Part shown: piece after piece, positions 23,678-32,845 of the stretch
How the letters are laid out: each line of letters begins with the position of its first letter
Numbering within the stretch: position 1 is the first letter of the stretch
NCBI GenBank assembly: GCA_032124015.1
Contig: JAQBEH010000096.1
Span: 1 to 64,000, forward strand
Source: DASRJG01 sp032124015
GTDB taxonomy: Bacteria; Acidobacteriota; Polarisedimenticolia; Polarisedimenticolales; DASRJG01
Direction of reading: 5' to 3'
Length of the DNA: 64,000 nucleotides
Translations under genes and position numbers: made by a program
The notes under the pieces: model-generated
What the model was told of the DNA's origin: nothing
Seen by the model: the letters and a program-made list of their open reading frames with translations, nothing else
Database searches by the model: none

Positions 23678-25624
23678 ATGCTGGAAATCGTGCTGCTTGC
23701 GCTGGCCGTTTCGGGCGCGCGGACGCCGCCAAGCCCCGCCGAGCGACCCAACGTCGTGCTCGTCACCCTCGATACGACGCGCGCCGACCGCCTAGGTGCC
23801 TACGGCCGCGCCAACGCCGGAACGCCGAATCTCGACCGGCTCGCAGCCTCGGGCGTTCGGTTCGCCGATGCGTGGTCCGTCGTGCCGATCACCCTACCCG
23901 CGCACCTTTCGATGATGACGGGATGCACGCCCGTCACGCACGGCGTGCGCGACAACGGCGGCACGAAGTACGACGGCCGGATTCCGACCCTCGCCACCCG
24001 ATTCGCGGCCAACGGCTATCGGACCGCGGCCGTCGTGTCCGCCTCGGTGCTCGATTCGGACTGGGGGGTGAACGCGGGCTTCGGCGTCTACGACGATCGT
24101 CTCGACGGAAACAGCGAGCGAAGCGCCGCATCCGCCACGACGCGTGCCCTCGAGATCCTCGGATCGTCGACCGAGCCGCTCTTCCTGTGGGTCCATTATT
24201 TCGACCCGCACTGGAACTACGAGCCCCCGCCTCCGTTCGCCGCGCGTTTCCGGGACGACCCCTACCAGGGCGAGATCGCGTCGGTTGACTTCGAGCTCGG
24301 GCGGCTTCTCGCAGGCCTCGACAAGGCGAAGCCGAAGTCGATCATCATCGTCATCGGCGACCATGGTGAATCGCTCGGCGAACACGGCGAGCGAACACAC
24401 GGCATCTTCACCTACCGCTCGACCCTGAGCGTCCCGTTCTTGATCGCCGGAGCTGGAATTCCCGCGGGGCGGGTCGTCTTAGAGCCGGTTTCAATCATCG
24501 ATCTGGCGCCGACGGTGGCTGAACTGACGGGCCTTTCGCCGGCAAAGCTGCAAGACGGGATTTCGCTCGCTCGGGTCGTCCTCCGGAAGGAGGAGGCGCC
24601 GCGCTCGCGCCCGATCTACTACGAGTCGATGCTCCCGTTCAATTCCTACGGCTGGGTTCCCCCGCGCGGAGAAGCCGACGGGCGTTACGCTTTCATCGAG
24701 CTTCCGAAGCGCGAGGTGTACGACCTGAGGGCAGACGCCGGACAGACGAAAAACCTCTACACCGCCACGGACCCTCTGTCGGCGAGCCTCACACGTCGCT
24801 TCGAGCGTCTCACCGCCGGCTTGGCCGAGCACGCGGGCCAAGGCACACCCGCCCAGCTTACGGAAGAGCAGCGTGCGAACCTTTCGTCTCTTGGTTACTT
24901 CCCCGGCGTTCCGTCGGGACCGGAAGCGCCGACGCTCGACCCGAAAGACGTCATCGACCTGGCCGGTCGGGTCTTGGACGCGACGCAACTCCAGCGGAGC
25001 GGGCACTTCGACGAAGCGATCGCGATGGTCGACCAGATCCTTCTACGAAATCCTGAAAACGTGCGGGCGCGGGCGGTTCGCGGACAGGCGCTGCTGTCGC
25101 AGAAGCGTTTCGGCGACGCGGTCGTCGCGTTCGGGGAGATCGTGGCGTTGGCTCCGGCGGTTGCGACGTACCGGACCGACCTCGGCTCGAGCCTTGCCGG
25201 CGCCGGCCAGCTTGCGAAGGCCGAAGCCGAATGGCGGAAGGCCATCGAACTCGAGCCGCATCTCGCCGATCCGCGCGCCAAGCTGATCGCCGCGCACCTC
25301 AAGAAAGGCGAGACGGCGAAAGCGGTTGCGCTCGCGAAGGAATCGGCGGCCTTAGGTGTCGAAAGCGCGGAACTCGACTTCGAGATCGGCCTTGCGTACG
25401 CGGTATCGGGCGACACCGCCACGGCCGAACGCTTTCTCGAATCCGCGCTGCGCCTTCGGCCGGCCTACGCCAAGGCCCTCGCCACGCTCGGGCGAATCGC
25501 AATGGACCAGGGACGCATCGACGATGCGCTCCTAAGGTACCGTGCCGCGCTTGCGGCCGAGCGCGACCCGAAAGAGCGCGCGAAGCTCACCGCGATCGTC
25601 TCGGATCTTTCGGGAGGGAAGTGA
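23678..25624 (+). CDS. Sulfatase-like alkaline phosphatase superfamily protein with C-terminal TPR repeats
   Basis: A 648-residue exported protein. After a short signal sequence, residues 23-400 form the sulfatase/phosphatase fold with the metal-binding DTTRAD near 32-37 and IGDHGESLGEHGE further on. The position where sulfatases carry the formylglycine Cys or Ser (CxPxR) is TLPAH, with T72 in the nucleophile position. This resembles phosphoethanolamine transferases and other non-sulfatase members, so sulfatase activity is doubtful. Residues about 430-640 hold tetratricopeptide repeats (for example AVVAFGEIVALAPAVATYRTD). The ATG at 23678 precedes the hydrophobic leader, and an upstream in-frame ATG at 23642 adds non-signal residues. 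The substrate is unknown. Confidence 0.82.
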   Translation: MLEIVLLALAVSGARTPPSPAERPNVVLVTLDTTRADRLGAYGRANAGTPNLDRLAASGVRFADAWSVVPITLPAHLSMMTGCTPVTHGVRDNGGTKYDGRIPTLATRFAANGYRTAAVVSASVLDSDWGVNAGFGVYDDRLDGNSERSAASATTRALEILGSSTEPLFLWVHYFDPHWNYEPPPPFAARFRDDPYQGEIASVDFELGRLLAGLDKAKPKSIIIVIGDHGESLGEHGERTHGIFTYRSTLSVPFLIAGAGIPAGRVVLEPVSIIDLAPTVAELTGLSPAKLQDGISLARVVLRKEEAPRSRPIYYESMLPFNSYGWVPPRGEADGRYAFIELPKREVYDLRADAGQTKNLYTATDPLSASLTRRFERLTAGLAEHAGQGTPAQLTEEQRANLSSLGYFPGVPSGPEAPTLDPKDVIDLAGRVLDATQLQRSGHFDEAIAMVDQILLRNPENVRARAVRGQALLSQKRFGDAVVAFGEIVALAPAVATYRTDLGSSLAGAGQLAKAEAEWRKAIELEPHLADPRAKLIAAHLKKGETAKAVALAKESAALGVESAELDFEIGLAYAVSGDTATAERFLESALRLRPAYAKALATLGRIAMDQGRIDDALLRYRAALAAERDPKERAKLTAIVSDLSGGK

Positions 25625-25679
25625 CTTCGGCTACTCCGCACGTGTCATGTCTCACTCCTTGCGGTTGAGATTCCCGGCC

Positions 25680-28391
25680 CTAGCGCGCCCCGGCCTTCTT
25701 CAGCTCCTCGCGCCAGTTCTGTACGAGCACCATGCGCTGGGGTGGCCCACCGGTGCGACCCGCGGCACGGACGAACAGGAAGCGATTGCCGTCTGATGTG
25801 ACGTCGAATCCACCGGAACGCGAGTAGTCGAGTTGGCCTCCGTCACTCATGTCGAATAGACGCGCTGATTCGCCAAGCGGCGGGTCCTGCGCGGAATCGA
25901 CCTTCACCGAGACCATCGCGCGGCGTGACGGACCGCTTCCCTCGACGAAGAACAGCTCCCCGCTGCCCTTCGCCCAACGCGGCGTGAGCGCTCCGTCGGC
26001 GCGGACCTGCCACCGCCCCACGCCCTCGGGGAAACGGGTGAGGTACAGCTCGGCGGCCCGCCGCGGATCGGTCAACACGTACGCGAGCAGCTTTCCGTCC
26101 GGAGCGATCCTCGCGTCCCGGATGTCGGGCTCGGGCTTCAACTCGAGGAGGGGTCGCAGGTCGCCAAGGCTTCCATTGGGGAGCACAGGACCGACCCTCA
26201 GGCGTCCTTCTCCGCGCTCGTCCACGATTCGAACCGCCCACTTCCCGTCGGACGCGACGCTGAAGCTGCTCGCCGCCGCCCCCATGCCAGCCGCGGACGC
26301 GAACTCCCGCTCCCCTCCCGAACCGTCGGCATCCACCGCGAAGATCCGGCCCTGGAGATTGCTTACCCGGGTGAACGCGAGGCGCGACGACGACGCGATC
26401 CACTCGGGCCTCCCCTCGAAATCGCCGCTGAACGTGAGCCGGGTCTCGGTCCCCCGAGCCAGGTCGCGAACCCAGACGTCCGAGCTGCCCCCGTCCTGGG
26501 CGGTGAACGCCACGCGGCGGCCGTCCGGGGACAGGGTCACGCCCGTGAGTCCGGCGTGGCCGGACCCTACGGCCTCGATCACCTTGCCCGATCGATCGAC
26601 CCAGATCAGCTCCCGCCGCTCCTCGCCCGTCGATCCTTCGACGTAGAGCAGGGAGCCGTCGTCCGAAACGCTCACCGATGCGGCATCGGGCGCCAACAAC
26701 ACGGGCGCGCCGAGGACGCGACGATGCGTCATGTCGTACGGCGCGGACCAGAGTCCGGGGTTTGTGCTCTGCCGGAGAAACAGGAGCTCGCCGGTGGGCG
26801 CCACGATGGCCGACGTCTCATCGTTGCCGAGGCCGCCGGCCACCGGGATCTGTTGCTTGCCGTCGAAGACGGTGATGAAGACGCGGCGGCTGCCCGAGGC
26901 GTCCTTTTCCGAGTTCCAGTGCGTGATGTAGAGAAGATCTCCGTTCGCAAGCCACGACGGACCGTGAAAATCGACCGTGGTGGCCGGGTCGATATCGATC
27001 AACAACTCGGCGGTTCCCCCACTCGCGGCCACTTTGTACAGCCCCCCGCGCCAGACGGCTAGGGCGATCACGCCGGAGCGGGACCACGAGGCGCCGATGA
27101 TGCTCCCCGTGCCGGGGATCTCGCAGATCGCGGTCGGCCTTCCTCCGTCGATCGGAACCTTAAAGAGCTTTCTCGCATCGGCGAACACGAGCGAGCGCGA
27201 GTCGGGAGACCAGCCGATCGGCGTGGACGACGAGACGTCCGCGAGCGCGCGGGGTGCAAGCTCCGTCAGATCGCGCACCCAGATTCGGTTCTTCGAGAGA
27301 TAGGCGATTCGCCCACCGTCGGGCGAGAGCACCGGCGCGTGGCTCCAATCGAAGTCCAGGTCGTTTGCGACCAAATCGAACTTGCGTAGCGGTTGAGTCG
27401 CGGTGGTCGGGCCGAATTCCTGCGTCGCGAGCACGGCGATCACCGTCAACGCCAAGGCCCCGGCCACCGCCGCCCACCACGGGAGCCCTCCCCGGCGCGT
27501 GGCTGTAGCCGCGGCCGGCGTCGCGTCCCCGGGGGACGCCAGCGCGATCCGCGCTTCGCCGATGTCGCGCAGCCGTTCTTTCGCATCCTTTTGCAGACAG
27601 CGCGCGAGGAGCGCGCGAATGCGCGGCGGGGTCGCGGTGGGTAGTCCGCTCCAGTCCGGTTCGGTCTGCAAGATCTTGGCGATGAGGTCCGAGACCGTCT
27701 CACCCTCGAAGAGTTGCTTCCCGGTGAGGCACTCGTACAGGACGCAGCCGAACGCCCAGATGTCGGTCCGCTTGTCCACGGGCTTCCCGCGGGCCTGCTC
27801 GGGGCTCATGTAGGCCGCCGTGCCGAGAATGATCCCCGCCACCGTCCCGGCGGAGGTCACCGTCGGCAGCACGGTCGGCGTCGAGCGGCCGTCGCGCGAC
27901 GCCGTCTCGCCGGCGATGGCCTTGGCCAGTCCGAAGTCGAGCACCTTGACGCCGCCGTCGGGCGTGACCTTGACGTTGGCCGGCTTCAGGTCGCGATGGA
28001 CGATCCCTTGATCGTGCGCGTACTCGAGTGCTTCAGCGATCCGTCGCGCCAGGGGCAACGCCTCGTCCACCGGTATCGCGCCCCGCGAGAGGCGCTGCGA
28101 CAGGTCTTCCCCCTCGACCATCTCCATGGCGAGGAAGCGCACGCCGTTCGCTTCGTGAAAACCGTAGATGGCGGCGATGCCGGGATGGTTGAGAGAGGCC
28201 AGCACCTTGGCCTCGCGTTCGAACCGGGCCATCCGCTCGGGATCGGCCAGGAATGCGGGAGGAAGCAGCTTGATGGCCACGTCCCGCCCGAGCGTCGTAT
28301 CGGCGGCCCGCCAGACTTCGCCCATCCCGCCTTCGCCGATCTTCCCGGCGAGGCGATAGTGCAGCAGCGTTTGCCCGGGACTCAGCGACAT
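25680..28391 (-). CDS. PknB-type Ser/Thr protein kinase with C-terminal PD40 propeller (second)
   Basis: A 903-residue receptor kinase with the same build as the one at 2436-5147. The glycine loop is IGEGGMGEVW, with K41, catalytic HRDLKPANV with D134, DFG 152-154 and the usual YMSPEQA. A membrane helix lies at about 303-323, and the periplasmic part is a PD40/TolB-type propeller (LSPDGGRIAYLS, LSPDGRRVAFT, RIAPDGKLLAYVL). All catalytic residues are intact. The start has GGAGGAGAG directly upstream. It converges with the sulfatase gene at its 3' end; a decayed hydrolase gene lies 29 bp upstream. The signal it senses is unknown. Confidence 0.9.
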   Translation of the reverse strand: MSLSPGQTLLHYRLAGKIGEGGMGEVWRAADTTLGRDVAIKLLPPAFLADPERMARFEREAKVLASLNHPGIAAIYGFHEANGVRFLAMEMVEGEDLSQRLSRGAIPVDEALPLARRIAEALEYAHDQGIVHRDLKPANVKVTPDGGVKVLDFGLAKAIAGETASRDGRSTPTVLPTVTSAGTVAGIILGTAAYMSPEQARGKPVDKRTDIWAFGCVLYECLTGKQLFEGETVSDLIAKILQTEPDWSGLPTATPPRIRALLARCLQKDAKERLRDIGEARIALASPGDATPAAATATRRGGLPWWAAVAGALALTVIAVLATQEFGPTTATQPLRKFDLVANDLDFDWSHAPVLSPDGGRIAYLSKNRIWVRDLTELAPRALADVSSSTPIGWSPDSRSLVFADARKLFKVPIDGGRPTAICEIPGTGSIIGASWSRSGVIALAVWRGGLYKVAASGGTAELLIDIDPATTVDFHGPSWLANGDLLYITHWNSEKDASGSRRVFITVFDGKQQIPVAGGLGNDETSAIVAPTGELLFLRQSTNPGLWSAPYDMTHRRVLGAPVLLAPDAASVSVSDDGSLLYVEGSTGEERRELIWVDRSGKVIEAVGSGHAGLTGVTLSPDGRRVAFTAQDGGSSDVWVRDLARGTETRLTFSGDFEGRPEWIASSSRLAFTRVSNLQGRIFAVDADGSGGEREFASAAGMGAAASSFSVASDGKWAVRIVDERGEGRLRVGPVLPNGSLGDLRPLLELKPEPDIRDARIAPDGKLLAYVLTDPRRAAELYLTRFPEGVGRWQVRADGALTPRWAKGSGELFFVEGSGPSRRAMVSVKVDSAQDPPLGESARLFDMSDGGQLDYSRSGGFDVTSDGNRFLFVRAAGRTGGPPQRMVLVQNWREELKKAGAR

Positions 28392-28420
28392 CTCTCCTCC
28401 GCCTTACGAACCGGGAGATT

Positions 28421-29434
28421 CTACGGCGAAGTCGCTCTCGTCACTGAATAACTTCCTCCGCGGGGGGCGAGCTTGCCCATCGTCAGCGCCCGCGCGAAAC
28501 GGAAAAGGTCTCCTGCCGTGGACATGCCGCCCCCGGCGGAGGTTCCGCGAGTCCCTTCGGAGCGGACGAACTCGAAGTAGTCGCGCCCCGAAACCGCCTC
28601 GATGAGTGCTCCGAGCACCACGTAACCGGTGTTGCTGTAGCGCATGCCGTCTTCGGGTTTGCCTTCGATCTTGGACGCGCGCACCAGCTCGCGATAGGCG
28701 GACAACGAGCGCGCCGATCGGAGCTTGGGGTCGGTCTCGATCTGGTCGAGGTAATCCTCCAACCCCGAGGTGTGCGTCAGCAGTTGCTCGACGAGTTTTG
28801 CTACCGCCACGGCCGTGAACATCTTGTTCATCGACGCCAAGCCGAACACGGTGTCGTTCGTGTTCGGTATGTGATTCGCGCGGTCGGCTTCCCCCGCCGT
28901 CTTTTGCAAGACCACCTCGTTTCCGCGCGCGAGCAGGACCACCCCCGAGAATTCGCCGCTGCCCGCGAGTCGGTCGACCTCCTTCCCGTAGGTCTCGATC
29001 GCCTCCGCGGGAGTCAGAGTCACGGTTTCCTTCGGAAGATCCTCGGCCTGAGCGGGGAGGATGAACAACCCAAGGACGAGGTGCGGCGGCGCCTTGTCGA
29101 CCGTCAGATTGAATCGGAAGATGCGCGTGGGCTGCGCGACCGACCGGATGACGGCGACCACGCTATCCGGTGCGGGAGCGATCGTGCGGAGCACGTCGAA
29201 TCCGCGGTGGCGGTGCGCGAGGTCCATCAAGAAAGGACGGATCCCCGGATCGCCGGGACCGGCTTTCCGCATGGACTTGGAAAACGACGCGTCGACGTAG
29301 GTCCGCAGGCGGGCTTCGTCCCCGCTTCGGATCAGGGCCATCAACTCGTCGAGCCGGTCGATCGCTGGATGCTCGGCGGCAACCGCGGCCGCTAGTAGGA
29401 ACGCGACAACCCCGAGGAAATGGCGAGGGGTTAC
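28421..29434 (-). pseudogene. Degenerate class-C beta-lactamase-like serine hydrolase
   Basis: The reading frame encodes a serine hydrolase of the beta-lactamase/penicillin-binding fold. It keeps SMNK (SxxK, the nucleophile site) and YSN, but has three defects. First, KLVEQ is joined directly to LLTHTSGL, where related proteins have about 30 more residues. Second, FEFVRSEG is joined to TRGTSAGGG, dropping a segment of about 70-100 residues. Third, it ends about 120 residues early (GKLAPRGGSYSVTRATSP), so the third catalytic motif near the C-terminus is missing. The frame also has no credible start codon: VTPRHFLGVVAFLLAA looks like a signal sequence without an initiator, right after the Pal stop. 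I read it as a decaying gene. The missing lengths come from my knowledge of the family, not from an alignment. Confidence 0.65.
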
Positions 29435-29991
29435 TTCCGGCCGGTGATCACGAAGTGAGCCCGCCGGTTCCGGCTCCAACAGGATTCGTTCGATTCGCTG
29501 CAGACCGGGCGTTCTTTGCCGTACGTCACGGTCTGCATTCTTCCGTCCGCGACACCGAGGGTCGACACGTAGTTCTTCGCCGACGTCGCCCTGCGATCGC
29601 CCAGGGCAAGGTTGTATCCGATCGAACCGCGCTCGTCGCAGTGACCTTCGACCGTGAACTCGAACTGCACGTTCGCCTTCATGAACTCCGCATTCCGCTG
29701 CAGCCGCGACCGCGCGTCGTCCCTGATCTCGTCGCGATCGTAGTCGTAGAAGACGTCCCCGATGAGTCCTTGCTCTTGGACGTAGCGATTGACGGAGTCC
29801 AGGTCTCCATCGAGCGGATTGGGCGCCGGGGCAGGAGGAGGCTCCGGTGCGGGAGGCGGCGGAGGCGCGGGGGCTTCGACCGGAGGCGGAGGCGGCGGAG
29901 GCGGCGTCGAAACGGCAGGTTTCTTTGCACAGCCGGCCAGCACGACGACGATCGAGAGGGTGCAGGCGGCGATGATCGAAGGTGTACGCAT
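29431..29991 (-). CDS. pal: Peptidoglycan-associated lipoprotein (Pal)
   Basis: A 186-residue OmpA-family lipoprotein that anchors the outer membrane to peptidoglycan. It has a signal peptide with the lipobox VLAGC (C21), a Pro-rich linker with runs of Pro (about residues 29-58), and an OmpA domain containing FTVEGHCDERGSIGYNLALG and RRATSAKNYVSTLGV, the residues that bind diaminopimelate in Pal. No tol genes are nearby, so it stands apart from the usual tol-pal operon. The decayed serine hydrolase follows directly. The length is typical for Pal with an extended linker. Confidence 0.88.
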   Translation of the reverse strand: MRTPSIIAACTLSIVVVLAGCAKKPAVSTPPPPPPPPVEAPAPPPPPAPEPPPAPAPNPLDGDLDSVNRYVQEQGLIGDVFYDYDRDEIRDDARSRLQRNAEFMKANVQFEFTVEGHCDERGSIGYNLALGDRRATSAKNYVSTLGVADGRMQTVTYGKERPVCSESNESCWSRNRRAHFVITGRK

Positions 29992-30068
29992 CGTTGATTC
30001 TCCTCAAAAGTGGTAGGCATCTGTATGCTATCGCCTCGAGGGTGGGCGATCAAGCGTGGGCTGAGGAC

Positions 30069-31847
30069 CTAGAACGGAAAGAACCGAGGGATGAGGACGA
30101 CGGCGATCACGAGCAGAATCACGTTGAGAAGGGATCCGACGCGCGCAAAATCCGAGAACTTGTAACCACCCGGCCCCAGCACCATCGCGTTGGTCTGATA
30201 CCCGATCGGCGTGAGGAACGACGCCGACGCGCCGAATATCACGGCGACGAGAAGAGGGCGCGGGTCGGCGCCCATTTGGACCGCGCTCGCAATGGCGAGC
30301 GGAGCGAGAAGCGCGGCCGACGCGTTGTTCGACATGATTTGTGTCAGAACGGTCGTCACCACATAGAAACCCGCGAGGATCGCCGTCGGCCCCCACGCGC
30401 CCAACGTACCGACGATGCCCTCCGCCAGGAGGCTCGCCGCACCGGTTTTCTCGAGCGCCGTACCGAGCGGGATCACGCCCGCGAGCAGGAAGATGACCTT
30501 CCAGTCGATCGCGGCGTACGCCTGTTCCATGGTCACCACGCGTCCCAGGACCAGCGCCGCGCAACCCGCGATCGCGAGGATGAGGATCGGCGCGACTCCG
30601 GTCGACGCGCCGACCACGATTCCAGCCACGATCGCCAGTGTCGCCAAGGCCCGCGGCCAGGCGATCTTCCAGCTGCGCACCTCTTCGAGGAGGATGAGCT
30701 CGTCGCTTTTTTCGAGTCGGTCGAGCGCCGGTCGGGGCCCTTGGAGCAACAGCACGTCACCGACGGCAAGTCGGAGCTTGCCGACCCTCAGAACCTCGAG
30801 GCGGTCGTGGTGCCGGATCGCCAACGCCTGGCAGTCGCGAGCCTGGCGAAACCGCAATTCCTCGAGTGTCCGGCCGACCAAGGGCGACGCCGGCGGGACG
30901 ATGCATTCGACGAAGCCCAGGCCACCACCACTCCGGGCCGCATCGTGGAGACGCATGTCGCGACGGAACCCCAGCCCGTGCGATCGTCCCGCCAACAGCA
31001 CGTCGTCCTTCGATCCGATGATGAGTAGCGTGTCTCCTTCCCGCAGCAACTCGCCTGCGCGCGGAAGATGACGTTCGCCGCCCTCACGGATGATCTCGAG
31101 CACCGTCACGTCGAAGCGCAGCCGCGAGGTGAGGTCTCCGAGTTCCCGCCCCACCACGTTCGATCCCGGTTCGACCACCAGCTCGGCTAGATACGTTCCC
31201 GTCGAAGATCCGGCGCCGGCTGAGGCGCGACCCGCCTCGCCCCGGCGGCGCAGGAGGAACGGTCCCACCAGCGTGAGATAGGCGATCGCCACGATCGTGA
31301 AGACGATGCCGAGGCGCGTGAACTCGAACATGCCGAAAGGCCGCAATCCCGCCCTCATCGCGATGTCCGCAACGAGGATGTTGGTCGACGTTCCGATCAG
31401 CGTGCACAACCCGCCCGTTTGAGAGGCGAACGAGAGCGGCATCAGCAGGCGGTGCGGGTCCACGCCCCGGGACCGTTCGAGGCCGAGGACGATGGGGATG
31501 AACACGGCGACCGCGGCCGTGTTGTTCACGAAGGCGGACACCGCCGCCACGAGGACGATGATCGCGAGGTACAAGAGCCACGGCGTGCGACCCAGCGCGC
31601 CTCCGAGCACCGCCGTAATCCCCTCAACGAGCCCCGTGTGCCGGAATGCGCCCGAGATCACGAACATCGCCGCCACCGTCGCCGTCGCGGGATTCGAGAA
31701 TCCGGACAGCGCCTCCTCGGGCGTGACGATGCCCGAGAGTCCGAGCGCGACGAGCACGATGATGGCCACCACATCGACGCGCACCGCTTCCGTCGCGAAG
31801 AGGATCGCGACGGACACCACGAGCAACAGTACGGCGATGATCTCCAT
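30069..31847 (-). CDS. SLC13/DASS-type anion permease with two TrkA_C domains
   Basis: A 592-residue membrane protein with about 10-11 helices, split by a cytosolic block (about residues 215-395) holding two RCK_C/TrkA_C domains (VVEPGSNVVGRELGDL, VPPASPLVGRTLEELR). The two repeat motifs of the transporter are visible as FVNNTAAVAVFIPIV and IMSNNASAALLAPLA, typical of Na+-coupled anion/dicarboxylate or sulfate permeases in this group. It lies alone, divergent from the mscS gene at 31962. The ATG at 31847 directly follows a GGGGC/GCCCC hairpin. The substrate cannot be read from the sequence. Confidence 0.85.
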   Translation of the reverse strand: MEIIAVLLLVVSVAILFATEAVRVDVVAIIVLVALGLSGIVTPEEALSGFSNPATATVAAMFVISGAFRHTGLVEGITAVLGGALGRTPWLLYLAIIVLVAAVSAFVNNTAAVAVFIPIVLGLERSRGVDPHRLLMPLSFASQTGGLCTLIGTSTNILVADIAMRAGLRPFGMFEFTRLGIVFTIVAIAYLTLVGPFLLRRRGEAGRASAGAGSSTGTYLAELVVEPGSNVVGRELGDLTSRLRFDVTVLEIIREGGERHLPRAGELLREGDTLLIIGSKDDVLLAGRSHGLGFRRDMRLHDAARSGGGLGFVECIVPPASPLVGRTLEELRFRQARDCQALAIRHHDRLEVLRVGKLRLAVGDVLLLQGPRPALDRLEKSDELILLEEVRSWKIAWPRALATLAIVAGIVVGASTGVAPILILAIAGCAALVLGRVVTMEQAYAAIDWKVIFLLAGVIPLGTALEKTGAASLLAEGIVGTLGAWGPTAILAGFYVVTTVLTQIMSNNASAALLAPLAIASAVQMGADPRPLLVAVIFGASASFLTPIGYQTNAMVLGPGGYKFSDFARVGSLLNVILLVIAVVLIPRFFPF

Positions 31848-31961
31848 TGGGGCGAAGCCTTTCAGGCCCCATCATGCAACAATCCGGTCCCAGGTTGTCC
31901 AGGGATCTGTCAAGATCACGACGATGTCGCGGCCCCAACGGCCGTGCCTGGAGGATGTCCC

Positions 31962-32840
31962 ATGCCGCAGTCCACGCCCGGTCCGCTCAGCCCCGTCCTC
32001 GACCACGTTTTGTTCGAACTCGGCGGCACACCCATCACGGTCGAACGGGCCGTCACCGCGGCCGTTGTCCTCGCGGCCGCGTGGGTGCTGTCGGTCGTCA
32101 TTCGGCGGGGCCTCGTGCGGGGCCTGCGCACTCGCGGCGTGACGAACGAGGGAACGCTCGCCGCCACGAACCGGCTCACGCACTACGCGGTCATCGTCGT
32201 CGGCCTCGGCCTCGCGATGAAGACCCTCGGCGTCGACATTTCGACGCTGTTCGCCGCCGGCGCGGTCTTCGCGCTCGGCCTCAGTTTCGCGATGCAAAAC
32301 ATCGCGCAGAATTTCGTCTCCGGGGTCATTTTGCTCCTCGAGCAATCGATCAAGCCGGGCGACATCCTCGAAGTGGAAGGCCGCGTCGTCAAAGTACGCG
32401 AGATGGGCATTCGGGCCACGTACGCGCGGACGCTCGACGACGAGGTCATCATCGTGCCCAACTCCACGATCGTGCAATCGACCGTCAAGAGCTACACGCT
32501 TCGCGATTCTCACTATCGGCTGAGGATGCAGGTCGGCGTGGCCTACGAATCCGACATGGTTCTCGTTCGCAAGACCTTGGAGACCACGGCCGCGACATTC
32601 CAGGCGCGCATCGCGAGCTTGGAGCCTCGCGTGATCCTCGTCGAATTCGGGAATTCCTCCGTCGTGTGGGAAGTCTCGGTGTGGATCGACGACCCGTGGC
32701 GGATGAGAAGCCTGAAGAGCGGACTTCAGGAGGCGATCTGGGCGGCGTTTCGCGACAACCACATCACGATCGCGTACCCCCAGCTCGACGTCCATGTCGA
32801 CGCCCGGCTCCTCGAGGCGATCGCCAAGCGCGCCGCCTGA
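31962..32840 (+). CDS. Small MscS-family mechanosensitive channel
   Basis: A 292-residue channel subunit with three membrane helices, the pore-lining third helix rich in Gly/Ala (FAAGAVFALGLSFAMQNIAQNFVSG) and the cytosolic beta domain with GDILEVEGRVVKVREMGIRAT and DDEVIIVPNSTIV. It should open at high membrane tension during hypo-osmotic shock. GGAGG lies seven bases before the ATG. Its stop is 5 nt before the 3' end of the convergent yyaL-like gene. A much larger MscS protein is encoded at 51811. Confidence 0.88.
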   Translation: MPQSTPGPLSPVLDHVLFELGGTPITVERAVTAAVVLAAAWVLSVVIRRGLVRGLRTRGVTNEGTLAATNRLTHYAVIVVGLGLAMKTLGVDISTLFAAGAVFALGLSFAMQNIAQNFVSGVILLLEQSIKPGDILEVEGRVVKVREMGIRATYARTLDDEVIIVPNSTIVQSTVKSYTLRDSHYRLRMQVGVAYESDMVLVRKTLETTAATFQARIASLEPRVILVEFGNSSVVWEVSVWIDDPWRMRSLKSGLQEAIWAAFRDNHITIAYPQLDVHVDARLLEAIAKRAA

Positions 32841-32845
32841 TCGCG

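Noticed and set aside
29827..29905. GGC/GGA-rich microsatellite
   Set aside because: It is simply the codons of the Pro-rich linker in Pal, read on the opposite strand.
31848..31871. TGGGGC/GCCCCA hairpin at the start of the SLC13-type gene as a riboswitch or attenuator
   Set aside because: The stem is only six base pairs, with no conserved riboswitch core; too weak to call.
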